This document shows positions 42,188 to 51,829 of a stretch of 64,000 nt of DNA, in pieces. Location of the stretch: positions 62,001 through 126,000 of the forward strand of contig NZ_SMDR01000005.1 of NCBI RefSeq assembly GCF_006265115.1, read 5' to 3'. This DNA comes from Arenimonas terrae. GTDB lineage: Bacteria > Pseudomonadota > Gammaproteobacteria > Xanthomonadales > Xanthomonadaceae. Position 1 is the first letter of the stretch. Every line of letters begins with the position of its first letter. The notes below the pieces were generated by a model. It saw only the letters and a list, made by a program, of their open reading frames with translations. It was not told the DNA's origin and did not search any database. A program made the position numbers and the translations under genes.

Positions 42188-44554
42188 ATGTCCATCGCCT
42201 CTCCGACGGCCCGCCGCCTGCCGGCGCCCCGCCTCGTTTCGCTTGCCATCGCCTCGGCCCTCGCCGCCGCCGTCCTGCCGGCCGCCGCCGCGCCCAGCGC
42301 GGACCTCTATGCCGAAGCCGGCATGGCGCCGGATGGCGCCGCCGACGCGACCCGCCTGGACGGCATCGAGGTCACCGGCGAGCGCGTGGACAAGCCGGCC
42401 TCGCCGAAATACACCGAGGCGCTGATCGACACGCCGCAGACGATCACCGTGGTGAACAAGGCCACGATGGACCAGCAGGGCCTGCTGAGCCTGCGCGACG
42501 TGCTGACCACCCTGCCGGGCATCACCTTCGGCGCGGGCGAGGGCGGTGGCGGTTACGGCGACAGCATCAACCTGCGCGGCTTCAGCGCCAACACCGACAT
42601 CACCGTGGACGGCGTGCGCGACAGCGCCCAGTACAGCCGCACCGACAACTTCAACCTCGAAGCGCTGGAGCTGGTGAACGGCGCCAACTCGGTGTATTCG
42701 GGCGCCGGTTCGGTCGGCGGCAACATCAACCTGGTCAGCAAGGCCGCGTCGCTGGAGGAGTTCAGCATGCTCACCGTCGGCGCCGGCACCGACGGCTATG
42801 GCCGCATCACCGCCGACAGCAGCCAGGTGATCGGCGAGCAGACCGCGCTGCGCCTGAACGCGATGGTGCACCAGAACGACGTGCCGGGCCGCGACTTCGA
42901 GAAGTTCGAACGCTGGGGCTTCGCGCCCTCGCTGGGCCTGGCCCTGGATTCGGATACCCGCTTCACGCTCAGCGCTTACATCCAGCGCGACGACAACGTG
43001 CCGCAGTACGGCGTGCCCTACTTCCCGGCCTACGGCGGCCTGCTGCCCGGCGCCGACGTCGAGGGCTACTACGGCTACCACAACCTCGACCGCCAGGAGA
43101 TCGAAAACGACACGATCACCGGCGTGTTCGAACACGACTTCAATCAAAACGTGAGCCTGCGCAGCCTGCTGCGCTACCAGCGCGTCGAGCAGACCACCGT
43201 GGTCGACGCCGTGCAGGGCACCTGGTGCCTGGACAGCGGCATCAACCCGGCCACGGGCGCCGCTTGCGCCGCGCCCGGTACCTACCAGCCCAGCGGCCCG
43301 CGCGGCCTGCAGCGCGACACCGAAAACGGCATGGCGACCAGCCAGACCGACCTCACCGCGCGCTTCGGCACCGGCGGCATCGAACACGCGATGGTGGTCG
43401 GCATGCAGTTCACCCGCGAGACCTTCGACCTCGACACCGGCAGCCTGCTGCGCAACCTCGACGGCACCCTGGTGCCGCTGCCGGTGATGGACCTGTCGGA
43501 CCCGGATTCGCTGTGGACCGGCCCGGTCAACTACACGCTCACCGGCCGCAGTGAGGGGGAGCTGAGCAACTCTGCAGTCTATGTGTTCGACACGCTGAAG
43601 TTCAGCGAACAGTGGATGCTGAACCTGGGCGCGCGCTACGAGCGCAACGAAGGCAGCAACGGCAGCTGGACCGTCGTGGCCGCACCGGCGCTGGGCCAGC
43701 CGGCCATCCCCGGCATCGGCACCATCACCGGCAAGGGCCCGACCTTCACCAACGATGAAAACCTGTTCTCCTACCGCGCCGGCGTGGTGTTCAAGCCGGC
43801 CGAGAACGGCAGCGTCTACCTGAGCTACGCCAACAGCAAGACGCCGTCCAAGACCTCGGTCAACGGCAGCTGCACCGCGCTCACCTGCAACGTCGAGCCC
43901 GAGTCGGCGGTCAACATCGAGCTGGGCACGAAGTGGGACCTGGTCGACCAGCGCCTCGCGCTGACCGCGGCGGTCTTCCGCAACGACCGCGAAAACTACA
44001 AGGTCGCCGACTTCGACCCGGTCTCGGGCGTGGCGATCGAACAGACCCTGGACGGCGAGGCGCGCGTTGACGGCATTTCGGTCGGCGTCGCCGGCAACCT
44101 CACCGACGCCTGGTCGATCTTCGCCAACGCGACCTTCCTCGACAGCGAAATCCTGCAGTCGGTATCCGACCATTGCCTGGCGAACCCGGGTGCGCCCGGC
44201 TGCACCAACACGCCCGCCAATCCGGACCCGGAGGCCGGCCGTCGCATCGTCAACACCCCCGAGAAGTCCGCCAACCTCTGGACCACCTATGCCTTCGCGC
44301 CGCAGTGGACCGTCGGTTACGGCATCACCTACCAGGGCAGCTTCGACGGCGGTCGCGTGGCCAACGTCCCGGATGTGAAGGGCTTCACCACCCACCGCGC
44401 GATGGTGGCCTGGAAGATCAACGAGCAGCTGGCGCTGCAGCTCAACGCCAACAACCTGTTCGACAAGCAGTACTTCACCCGCGTGCGCAACAACGGCTGG
44501 GCCACGCCGGGCGAGGCGCGTTCGCTGGTGCTCAGCGCCACCTACCAGTTCTGA
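42188..44554 (+). CDS. TonB-dependent catecholate-type siderophore receptor
   Basis: 788 residues. A signal peptide (to about residue 36, PAAAAPS) is followed by a TonB-box region (RLDGIEVTGERVDKP), a siderophore-receptor plug with IDTPQTITVVNKATMDQQG (about 80-98), LRGFSANTDITVDGVRDSAQY and NSVYSGAGSVGGNINLVSK, then a barrel ending VLSATYQF. TPQTITVV and the DGVRD segment are typical of ferric-catecholate receptors of the Fiu/PiuA group. The neighbour order (receptor then PiuC) equals the Fiu-YbiX order known elsewhere, which supports the iron role. Preceded by a Fur box. Confidence 0.93.
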   Translation: MSIASPTARRLPAPRLVSLAIASALAAAVLPAAAAPSADLYAEAGMAPDGAADATRLDGIEVTGERVDKPASPKYTEALIDTPQTITVVNKATMDQQGLLSLRDVLTTLPGITFGAGEGGGGYGDSINLRGFSANTDITVDGVRDSAQYSRTDNFNLEALELVNGANSVYSGAGSVGGNINLVSKAASLEEFSMLTVGAGTDGYGRITADSSQVIGEQTALRLNAMVHQNDVPGRDFEKFERWGFAPSLGLALDSDTRFTLSAYIQRDDNVPQYGVPYFPAYGGLLPGADVEGYYGYHNLDRQEIENDTITGVFEHDFNQNVSLRSLLRYQRVEQTTVVDAVQGTWCLDSGINPATGAACAAPGTYQPSGPRGLQRDTENGMATSQTDLTARFGTGGIEHAMVVGMQFTRETFDLDTGSLLRNLDGTLVPLPVMDLSDPDSLWTGPVNYTLTGRSEGELSNSAVYVFDTLKFSEQWMLNLGARYERNEGSNGSWTVVAAPALGQPAIPGIGTITGKGPTFTNDENLFSYRAGVVFKPAENGSVYLSYANSKTPSKTSVNGSCTALTCNVEPESAVNIELGTKWDLVDQRLALTAAVFRNDRENYKVADFDPVSGVAIEQTLDGEARVDGISVGVAGNLTDAWSIFANATFLDSEILQSVSDHCLANPGAPGCTNTPANPDPEAGRRIVNTPEKSANLWTTYAFAPQWTVGYGITYQGSFDGGRVANVPDVKGFTTHRAMVAWKINEQLALQLNANNLFDKQYFTRVRNNGWATPGEARSLVLSATYQF

Positions 44555-44602
44555 CCGATCCAAGGCACGCCCGCCGCGCGGCGGGCCCACCCGGAGCCGC
44601 CA

Positions 44603-45292
44603 ATGCTGCTGCACGTACCGAACGTCCTCAATGCGGAACAGGTGGCGGAGTTCCGGCAGCGGCTCGCCGGCGCCGGCTGGGCCGACGGCAAGCTGACCGC
44701 GGGCTACCAGTCGGCCCAGGCCAAGGACAACGCGCAGCTGCCGGACAACGACCCGGTGGCGCGCGAACTCGGCGGCCGGGTGCTCGATGCGCTCGGCCGC
44801 AGCCCGCTGTTCTTCAGCGCGGCGCTGCCGCGGCGAATTTATCCGCCGCTGTTCAACCGCTACGCCGGCGGGCAGTCCTTCGGTTTCCACGTCGACAACG
44901 CCATCCGCTACGAGCGCGGCGCCAACGGCGCCCAGGTGCCGGTGCGCACCGACGTCTCGTCCACGCTCTTCCTCAGCGCGCCCGAGGAATACGAGGGCGG
45001 CGAACTGGTCATCCAGGACACCTACGGCACCCAGCGCGTGAAATTGGCCGCCGGCGACCTGGTCCTGTACCCGGGCACCAGCCTGCACCAGGTGACGCCG
45101 GTGACCCGCGGCGAGCGCATCGCCTGCTTCTTCTGGACCCAGAGCCTGGTGCGCGACGCCGGCCAGCGCCGCGAACTGTTCGAACTCGACCTCGCCATCC
45201 AGCGCCTCACCGTCGCCGCGCCGGGCAATCCCGCGCTGGTGCAGCTGACCGGCGTCTACCACAACCTGCTGCGCCGCTGGTCGGACGCCTGA
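44603..45292 (+). CDS. piuC: PKHD-type Fe(II)/2-oxoglutarate dioxygenase PiuC
   Basis: 229 residues. The Fe(II) ligands are His96 and Asp98 ([10 protein letters not shown]) and His162 (SLHQVTPV), with the 2-oxoglutarate Arg in [19 protein letters not shown] and the C-terminal [13 protein letters not shown] are typical of the PiuC/YbiX family. These proteins accompany catecholate siderophore receptors; the substrate is unknown, with modification or breakdown of the ferric siderophore proposed. It starts 48 bp after the receptor and ends 10 bp before the reductase gene, so the three form one operon. Confidence 0.94.
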   Translation: MLLHVPNVLNAEQVAEFRQRLAGAGWADGKLTAGYQSAQAKDNAQLPDNDPVARELGGRVLDALGRSPLFFSAALPRRIYPPLFNRYAGGQSFGFHVDNAIRYERGANGAQVPVRTDVSSTLFLSAPEEYEGGELVIQDTYGTQRVKLAAGDLVLYPGTSLHQVTPVTRGERIACFFWTQSLVRDAGQRRELFELDLAIQRLTVAAPGNPALVQLTGVYHNLLRRWSDA

Positions 45293-45302
45293 GCCCGGTC
45301 CC

Positions 45303-47912
45303 ATGTTCAAGAACCTGATCTTCCAGCTGCACTGGCTGCTGGGCATCACCGCGGGCGTGGTGCTGGCGGTGGTCGGCGTCACCGGCGCGATGCTGTCCTT
45401 CGAACACGACCTGCTCAAGGCGATGAACCCCGGCGTGATGACGGTGGCGCCGCAAGCGCAGGCGCTGACGCCGGCCGAACTGCTGGCGCGCATCGCCACC
45501 GCCGCGCCCGGCAAGACGATCCAGTCGCTCAGCCTCGCCGGCGATCCGGAAGAAAGCGCGCGCGTGGGTTTCGCCCCAGCCCCCGACGCCAAACCCGGCC
45601 CCGGCGGCCGCGTGCGCGGCGAAACCCGTTACGTGAACCCGTACACCGGCGAACTGCTCGGCCAGCCCGTGGGCGAAGACTTCTTCCGATTCACGATGCA
45701 GATCCACCGCTGGCTGGCGATGGATGCGGTGGGCAAGCAGATTGTCGGCGCGTCCACGCTGGCGCTGATCTATTTCTGCCTCTCCGGCCTCTACCTGCGC
45801 TGGCCGCGCAAGTGGCTGGACTGGCGCGCCTGGCTCCGCCTGGACTGGGCGCAGAAGGGCCGCAGTTTCCTGTGGCACCTGCATTCGGTGGTCGGCACCT
45901 GGGTGCTGGTGGCCTATCTGGTGATGGCGCTGACCGGCCTGTTCTGGTCCTACGACTGGTACCGCAACGGGCTGTACACGATCACCGGCACGCCGGTGCC
46001 GGCGCAGCGTGGTGGGCCGGGCGCGGGAGCGCCGCCGCGCGACGGCGGGCAGCGCGCGGGCATGGGGCGCGAGGCAGGCGGGCAGGGAGAGCGCCGCGCG
46101 GTGGAAGCGACGGCCACAGCGCTCGATGTCGCCGCGGCCTTCGCCGCTTTCGCGGCGGTGGTGCCGGAGTATTCGAGCCTCACCCTGCGCCTGCCGGGCG
46201 GGCCGGGGCAGCCGGTCGAATTCGTCTATCAGGATCCCGATCCCGCGCACGAGCGCGCGAACAACCGGCTGGTGCTCGAGCCGGGCACGTGGGCGATCAC
46301 CGCGCACGAACGCTATGACGGCAAACCCTTTGGCCAGAAGATCATGGCCAGCATCTTCCCGCTGCACAGCGGCGCCTTCTTCGGCCTGACGGGCCTGGTG
46401 CTGTTCATGCTCGCCAGCCTGGCGATGCCGCTGTTCGCGATCACCGGCTGGATGCTCTACCTCGACCGCCGCCGCAAGAAGCGCGCGGCGCGCGAAGCGG
46501 CCGCCGCGCTGGCGCCGGCCACCTCCGAGAAGGACCAGGTGCTGGTCGCCTTCGCCAGCCAGACCGGCACCGCCGAACGCCTGGCCTGGCAGACCGCCGC
46601 GAGCCTGCAGGCCGGCGGCCTGGGCGCGCGCGTGCTGCCGCTGGCCGCGCTGGATGCCGCGACGCTGGCGAAAACCCCGCGCCTGCTGGTCGTCGCCAGC
46701 ACCTTCGGCGAAGGCGAGCCGCCGGACGCGCTGCGCGGTTTCGCGCGCCGCGTGCTCGGCGCGCCCGCGACGCTGGGTGGCCTGCAGTACGGCCTGCTGG
46801 CCCTGGGCGACCGCAGCTACGAACACTACTGCGGCTTCGGCCACGCGCTCGAGCACTGGCTGCGGCACCACGGCGCCACGCCGCTGTTCGACACCGTCGA
46901 AGTGGACAACGGCGACGCCGGTGCGCTGCGCCACTGGCAGCACCATCTGTCCGTGCTCGCCGGCCACGCCGACCTTCCCGACTGGAGCGCGCCGCGCTAT
47001 CAGGCCTGGCCGCTGCTGGCGCGCGAGCACCTCAATCCGGGCAGCCCGGGCGGCGAGGTCTACCGGCTGGCGCTGCAGCCACCGGCGGATGCCGACTGGC
47101 GCGCCGGCGATATCGTCGAAGTCGGTCCGCGCAACGCCGAAACCGACGTCGCCGCGCTGCTGCTGGCCAGCGGCCACCTGGCCTCCGCCGCCGTGCAGTG
47201 GCAGGGCGACACCACCACGCTCGGCGCCGCCCTCGCCGCCTCGCGGCTGCCGGACGCCGGTGCCGCCCGCGCGCTCGACGCGCAGGCGCTGGCCGATACG
47301 CTGGAGCCGCTGCCGCATCGCGAATATTCGATCGCCTCGCTGCCCGCCGACGGCCGCCTGGAGCTGCTGGTGCGGCGCCTGTTCCGCCCCGACGGCCGCC
47401 TGGGCCTGGGTTCGGCCTGGCTGACCCGCGACGCCCGGCTCGGTGCGCCGGTCGCCGTGCGCGTGCGCAGCAATCCCGGGTTCCACGCGCCAGCCGATGC
47501 GCGCCCGCTGGTCCTGGTCGGCAACGGCACCGGCATCGCCGGCCTGCGCGCGCTGCTGCGCGCCCGCATCGCCGCCGGCCATCGCCGCAACTGGCTGCTG
47601 TTCGGCGAGCGCTGCCGCGACCACGATGCCTACTTCGGCGACGAGATCGCCTCGGCGCAGGCCCAGGGTTTCCTCGCGCACGTGGACTACGCGTTCTCGC
47701 GCGACCAGCCCGAGCGCATCTACGTGCAGCAGCGCCTGCGCGAACAGGCGGCGCGCCTGCGCGAGTGGATGCAGCAGGGCGCGGCGATCTACGTCTGCGG
47801 CAGCCTGCAGGGCATGGCGCCCGGGGTGGAGGCGGTGCTGGTCGAGGTGCTGGGTGCCGAAGCGGTGGAGCAGCTGGCTGAAAGCGGGCGGTACCGGCGC
47901 GACGTGTACTGA
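45303..47912 (+). CDS. PepSY-flavodoxin-ferredoxin reductase fusion (membrane ferric reductase)
   Basis: 869 residues. The N-terminal half is a PepSY_TM domain with four membrane helices (about 12-34, 145-165, 195-217, 358-385) and periplasmic PepSY parts; heme-ligand-type His are in QLHWLLG and IHRWLAM. The C-terminal half is cytosolic: a flavodoxin domain (LVAFASQTGTAERLAWQTA from about 413), an FAD-binding domain with HREYSIAS near 670, and an NADPH-binding domain with LVGNGTGIAGLRALL near 740. It would move electrons from NADPH to ferric siderophore in the periplasm. A long Gly/Arg-rich insertion (about 237-265) is low-complexity. Third gene of the Fur-controlled unit. Confidence 0.92.
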   Translation: MFKNLIFQLHWLLGITAGVVLAVVGVTGAMLSFEHDLLKAMNPGVMTVAPQAQALTPAELLARIATAAPGKTIQSLSLAGDPEESARVGFAPAPDAKPGPGGRVRGETRYVNPYTGELLGQPVGEDFFRFTMQIHRWLAMDAVGKQIVGASTLALIYFCLSGLYLRWPRKWLDWRAWLRLDWAQKGRSFLWHLHSVVGTWVLVAYLVMALTGLFWSYDWYRNGLYTITGTPVPAQRGGPGAGAPPRDGGQRAGMGREAGGQGERRAVEATATALDVAAAFAAFAAVVPEYSSLTLRLPGGPGQPVEFVYQDPDPAHERANNRLVLEPGTWAITAHERYDGKPFGQKIMASIFPLHSGAFFGLTGLVLFMLASLAMPLFAITGWMLYLDRRRKKRAAREAAAALAPATSEKDQVLVAFASQTGTAERLAWQTAASLQAGGLGARVLPLAALDAATLAKTPRLLVVASTFGEGEPPDALRGFARRVLGAPATLGGLQYGLLALGDRSYEHYCGFGHALEHWLRHHGATPLFDTVEVDNGDAGALRHWQHHLSVLAGHADLPDWSAPRYQAWPLLAREHLNPGSPGGEVYRLALQPPADADWRAGDIVEVGPRNAETDVAALLLASGHLASAAVQWQGDTTTLGAALAASRLPDAGAARALDAQALADTLEPLPHREYSIASLPADGRLELLVRRLFRPDGRLGLGSAWLTRDARLGAPVAVRVRSNPGFHAPADARPLVLVGNGTGIAGLRALLRARIAAGHRRNWLLFGERCRDHDAYFGDEIASAQAQGFLAHVDYAFSRDQPERIYVQQRLREQAARLREWMQQGAAIYVCGSLQGMAPGVEAVLVEVLGAEAVEQLAESGRYRRDVY

Positions 47913-47932
47913 GCGGAGAAAGTAGTGGGTGG

Positions 47933-47996
47933 AGCGAGGAAGTAGGAAGTAGAGAGAGGCGAAGTGCGGCTCTTCCCTACTTCCTACTTCCTCGCT
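47933..47996. repeat. Perfect 20-bp inverted repeat with GGAAGTAG/CTACTTCC tandem units
   Basis: AGCGAGGAAGTAGGAAGTAG is repeated inverted after 24 bases. The arms themselves are tandem copies of GGAAGTA, and more copies follow (CACTTCTACTTCC, 47999-48010) before a T run (48013-48018). It sits between two convergent genes and could terminate both, or it may be a dispersed intergenic repeat. Confidence 0.85.
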
Positions 47997-48034
47997 TCAC
48001 TTCTACTTCCTATTTTTTCCGTTTCCCACCCAAC

Positions 48035-50122
48035 TCAGCTGGCCGACAGCTGCTCCACCGCCGCCACCGCCGCGAACCGGTCCGCGACCTGCTTGAGCAG
48101 GGCCAGGCGGTTGTCGCGCAGGGCCGCGTCGTCGGCCATCACCATCGTGCGCTCGAAGAAGTTGTCGACCGGGCCCTGCAGCTGGGCCAGGCGCTTGAGC
48201 GTGCCGACGTAGTCGCGTTTGGCCAGCAGCGGGTCGGTGTCGACGAGCGCGGTCGCCAGCGCGCCGTGCAGCGACTGCTCGGCGGGTTCGACCAGCTTCG
48301 ACGCGTCGACCGAGGCCGGGATCGCCGTCTCGACCTTCTTGAGGATGTTGCGGATGCGCTTGTTGGCCGCGGCCAGCGAGCTGGCCTCGCGCAGTTTGGC
48401 GAACTCGGCGATCGCCTTCAGGCGGCGGTCGAAGTCGAGCAGCGAGGCCGGGCGCACGTCGGCGACGGCGTCGAACTGCACGGACGGCACCCCCTGGTCG
48501 GCGTAGTAGCCGCGCAGGCGGTCGAGGATGAATTCCTGCAGCTCGGCCGTATCCAGCGTCAGCCCGGCCGGCAGAGACTTGGCGGCGGCGTCGAGCAGCA
48601 CAACCAGGTCCAGGTCCAGCCCCGCCTCGATGATCGTGCGCGCCAGGCCCAGCGCATTGCGCCGCAGTGCGAACGGGTCCTTGTTGCCGGTCGGCTTGAG
48701 GCCCGCGGCGAAGCCGCCGGCCAGCGTGTCCAGGCGCTCGGCGATGGCCAGCACCTGGCCCAGCTTCGAGGGCGCGATCGCGTCGCCGGCGAAACGCGGC
48801 TGGTAGGCCTCGTCGATGGCGGCGGCGACGTCGGCCGGCTGCTTGGCGGCCGCGGCGTAGTAGCGCCCGGCGATGCCCTGCAGTTCCGGGAACTCGTTGA
48901 CCATGCGGCTCTGCAGGTCGGCCTTGCCCAGCAGCGCGGCAACCCGCGCATGGTCGGCGTTGGCGCCGGCCTTGAGCGCGACGATCTCGGCCAGGTGCGC
49001 CACGCGCGCGGCCTTGTCGGCGACGCTGCCCAGCTTGGCCTGGTAGGTCACCGTCTTCAGGCCCTCGGCCATCGAAGCCAGGCCCTGCTTGAGATCTTCG
49101 TCGAAGAAGAACTGCGCGTCGGCGAACCGCGGGCGGATGACCCGCTCGTAACCGAGGCGGATCTGCGCCGGGTCCTTGCTCTCGAGGTTGGCGATGCCGA
49201 TGAACTTCTCGCTGAGCTTGCCGTCGGTGTCGAGCACCGGGAAGAACTTCTGGTTGCTCTCCATGGTCGAGATCAGCGCTTCCTGCGGCACGCGCAGGAA
49301 ACCGGCCTCGAAGCTGCACAGGATGGCCTTGGGCCATTCGACCAGGCAGTTCACTTCCTCCAGCAGTTCGGGCAGTACCCGCGCGGTGCCGCCGGCCTCG
49401 CGCGCGGCGGCGGCGATCTCGGCGCGGACGCGCTCGCGGCGCTCGCGCGGGTCGGCCAGCACCTTGGCCTCGCGCAGCGCCTGCAGGTATTCGCCGGCCT
49501 CGTTGAGCCACACGCCCTTGTCGTGGTGGAAACGGTGGCCGCGGCTCATGCGGTCGGCCTTCAGGCCCAGCACTTCGGCCTTGGCGGCCTCGCGGCCGAA
49601 CAGGATCACCAGCCAGTGCGCCGGCCGCACGAAGGCGATGTCGCGATTGCCCCAGCGCATCGGCTTGGGAATCGGCAGGCCCTTGACCGCTTCGTTGACG
49701 ATCTCGCCCAGCAGGTCGATCGTGGCCGCGCCCGGCCGCGAGCTGCGCGCGACGAAGCGCATGCCCTTGGCGTCGGTGACGCGCTCGAGCTTCTGCCAGT
49801 CCAGGCCGCTCTTCTGCGCGAAGCCGAGCAGGGCCGGGGTCGGGTTGCCGCTCGCATCCAGGCCGATGTTGAGGTACGGCCCCAGCACTTCGCTGTGCTG
49901 CACGGGCTGTTGCACGGCCACAGCCGGCAGGAAGCTCGCCAGGCGGCGCGGCGTGTACAGCGCGCGTGCGGGCTGGTCGCCGGCGTCGGCCTTCACTTCG
50001 ATGCGGCGCGCGGCCAGGGCCTTGAGCACGCCGTCGTGGAAGGCCTGCGCGAGCTCGGGCAGGGCCTTGGGCGGCAGCTCCTCGGTGCCGAGCTCGATCA
50101 GCAGGGGCAGGAAATCAGCCAT
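48035..50122 (-). CDS. glyS: Glycyl-tRNA synthetase beta subunit
   Basis: 695 residues. With GlyQ it forms the alpha2beta2 bacterial glycyl-tRNA synthetase; the beta subunit binds tRNA and contributes editing-type and anticodon domains. The family start [15 protein letters not shown] (about 7-21) and the conserved [15 protein letters not shown] and [28 protein letters not shown] regions are present, with the HD-type and DALR-like C-terminal parts ([25 protein letters not shown]). The length of about 690 is standard. Its start overlaps the glyQ stop by eight bases. Confidence 0.97.
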   Translation of the reverse strand: MADFLPLLIELGTEELPPKALPELAQAFHDGVLKALAARRIEVKADAGDQPARALYTPRRLASFLPAVAVQQPVQHSEVLGPYLNIGLDASGNPTPALLGFAQKSGLDWQKLERVTDAKGMRFVARSSRPGAATIDLLGEIVNEAVKGLPIPKPMRWGNRDIAFVRPAHWLVILFGREAAKAEVLGLKADRMSRGHRFHHDKGVWLNEAGEYLQALREAKVLADPRERRERVRAEIAAAAREAGGTARVLPELLEEVNCLVEWPKAILCSFEAGFLRVPQEALISTMESNQKFFPVLDTDGKLSEKFIGIANLESKDPAQIRLGYERVIRPRFADAQFFFDEDLKQGLASMAEGLKTVTYQAKLGSVADKAARVAHLAEIVALKAGANADHARVAALLGKADLQSRMVNEFPELQGIAGRYYAAAAKQPADVAAAIDEAYQPRFAGDAIAPSKLGQVLAIAERLDTLAGGFAAGLKPTGNKDPFALRRNALGLARTIIEAGLDLDLVVLLDAAAKSLPAGLTLDTAELQEFILDRLRGYYADQGVPSVQFDAVADVRPASLLDFDRRLKAIAEFAKLREASSLAAANKRIRNILKKVETAIPASVDASKLVEPAEQSLHGALATALVDTDPLLAKRDYVGTLKRLAQLQGPVDNFFERTMVMADDAALRDNRLALLKQVADRFAAVAAVEQLSAS

Positions 50123-51026
50123 TCGCGGCCTCCGTGGTCTTCTTCAGGCCCGGGAAACCGAGCTTCTCGCGCTGGGCGTAATAGGCTTCGGCGACCGCGC
50201 GCGAGAGGTTGCGCACGCGCAGGATGTAGCGCTGGCGTTCGGTCACGCTGATCGCGCGGCGGGCGTCGAGCAGGTTGAAGCTGTGGCTGGCCTTGCAGAC
50301 CTGGTCGTAGGCTGGCAGCGGCAGGCCGAGCTCGACGAGCTTGAGCGCTTCCTTCTCGCAGGCATCGAAGCGGTGGAAGAGTTCGGTCACGTCGGCGTGT
50401 TCGAAGTTGTAGGTGCTCTGCTCGACTTCGTTCTGGTGGTAGACGTCGCGGTAGGTCACGTCGCCGTGCGGGCCGCGGGTCCAGACCAGGTCGAAGACGT
50501 TGTCCACGTTCTGCAGGTACATGCAGAGACGTTCCAAACCATAGGTGATCTCGCCGGTCACCGGCCGGCACTCCAGGCCGCCGGCCTGCTGGAAATAGGT
50601 GAACTGGGTGACTTCCATGCCGTTGAGCCAGACTTCCCAGCCCAGGCCCCAGGCGCCCAGCGTCGGCGATTCCCAGTTGTCCTCGACGAAACGCAGGTCG
50701 TGCACCAGCGGGTCGATGCCCAGCGCCTTCAGCGAGCCGATGTAGAGCTCGAGGATGTTGTCGGGGTTGGGCTTGAGCACCACCTGGTACTGGTAGTAGC
50801 GCTGCAGGCGGTTCGGGTTTTCGCCGTAGCGGCCGTCGGTGGGGCGGCGGCAGGGCTGCACGTAGGCGGCGTTCCAGGGCTCGGGCCCGAGCGCGCGCAG
50901 GAAGGTGGCGGGGTGGAAGGTGCCGGCGCCGACCTCGAGGTCGAGCGGCTGGATCAGGACGCAGCCCTGGTCGGCCCAGTACTGGTTGAGCCGGAGGATC
51001 AGTTCCTGGAAGGTCGGTGCGGTCAT
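50115..51026 (-). CDS. glyQ: Glycyl-tRNA synthetase alpha subunit
   Basis: 303 residues. The catalytic class II subunit that makes glycyl-adenylate. Signature segments are [19 protein letters not shown] (about 5-23), [42 protein letters not shown] and [14 protein letters not shown]. Start 51026 was chosen as the family start; an in-frame ATG 48 bases upstream would extend through the promoter. First gene of glyQS, divergent from the amidotransferase gene; a shared palindromic -10 region lies between. Confidence 0.97.
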   Translation of the reverse strand: MTAPTFQELILRLNQYWADQGCVLIQPLDLEVGAGTFHPATFLRALGPEPWNAAYVQPCRRPTDGRYGENPNRLQRYYQYQVVLKPNPDNILELYIGSLKALGIDPLVHDLRFVEDNWESPTLGAWGLGWEVWLNGMEVTQFTYFQQAGGLECRPVTGEITYGLERLCMYLQNVDNVFDLVWTRGPHGDVTYRDVYHQNEVEQSTYNFEHADVTELFHRFDACEKEALKLVELGLPLPAYDQVCKASHSFNLLDARRAISVTERQRYILRVRNLSRAVAEAYYAQREKLGFPGLKKTTEAANG

Positions 51027-51050
51027 CGCCGTTTCGCCATGTCCAAAGCG

Positions 51051-51063
51051 GGCTAGTATAGCC
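51051..51063. promoter_or_regulatory. Overlapping divergent -10 region (glyQ and amidotransferase)
   Basis: GGCTAGTATAGCC is a palindrome. On the minus strand it gives TATACT (51060-51055), 29 bp before glyQ; on the plus strand it gives TAGTAT, 38 bp before the amidotransferase gene. The two promoters would compete for polymerase. Confidence 0.5.
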
Positions 51064-51094
51064 GCGGCCCGCATCCCCGCTGCTTCTGCACCCG

Positions 51095-51829
51095 ATGAAT
51101 CCCTTCCTGATCCTCGAGACCGGCACCCCCATCCCCAGCCTGCGCCGCCACGGCAGCTTCGGGCACTGGATCCGGGTCGCTGCCGGCCTGCACGGGCGCC
51201 AGGTGCGCCAGGTCTGGGTCGCCGACGGTGAGCCGCTGCCGGATGCGGGCGATTACGCCGGCGTGCTGGTCACCGGTTCGGGCGCCATGGTCACCGAGCG
51301 CGCCGACTGGAGCGAGCGTTGCGCCGACTGGCTGCGCGCCGCCGCCGAGGCCGGGCGCCCGCTGTTCGGCATCTGCTACGGCCACCAGCTGATCGCGCAC
51401 GCGCTCGGTGGCACCGTCGACTACAACCCGCGCGGCCGCGAGATGGGCACCGTGCCGGTGAAGCTGCGCGAACCGGCGGGCCAGGACCCGCTCTTCGCCG
51501 GCCTGCCCACGCAGATCTCCGCCCAGACCACGCACCTGCAGACCGTGCTGGCGCCGCCGCCGAAGGCGCAGGTGCTGGCGCATTCCGAGCGCGACGACTG
51601 CCAGGCCTTCCGCTGGGGCGAGGCGGTCTGGGGCGTGCAGTTCCACCCCGAATTCAGCACCGGCATGATGCGCGGCTACATCCAGGCGCGCTCCGACGCG
51701 CTGGCCAAAGAGGGCACCTGCCACCGCGGGCTGCTCGGCGCGGTGAAACCCGCACCCAGGGCGCGGCAGGTGCTGCGCCGTTTCATCCACCTGGCGCATC
51801 GACGCGCCCGTTCCGGGGACAAGGCATGA
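51095..51829 (+). CDS. Class I glutamine amidotransferase (GMP synthase-like)
   Basis: 244 residues. The nucleophile Cys is about residue 94 in [17 protein letters not shown], with His-Glu in [12 protein letters not shown] (about 185-196). [10 protein letters not shown] and QTTHLQTVL are also typical of the GATase1_GMPS-like group. No synthetase domain is fused; stand-alone members include gamma-glutamyl-polyamine or GMP-synthase-like hydrolases. The substrate cannot be told. Its stop overlaps the next start by four bases (ATGA). Confidence 0.87.
   Translation: MNPFLILETGTPIPSLRRHGSFGHWIRVAAGLHGRQVRQVWVADGEPLPDAGDYAGVLVTGSGAMVTERADWSERCADWLRAAAEAGRPLFGICYGHQLIAHALGGTVDYNPRGREMGTVPVKLREPAGQDPLFAGLPTQISAQTTHLQTVLAPPPKAQVLAHSERDDCQAFRWGEAVWGVQFHPEFSTGMMRGYIQARSDALAKEGTCHRGLLGAVKPAPRARQVLRRFIHLAHRRARSGDKA

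Noticed and set aside
42161-45592. 1143-codon open frame antisense to the siderophore receptor and piuC
   Set aside because: It spans two well-supported genes, is Gly/Val/Ala/Arg-rich without structure, and has no ribosome site.
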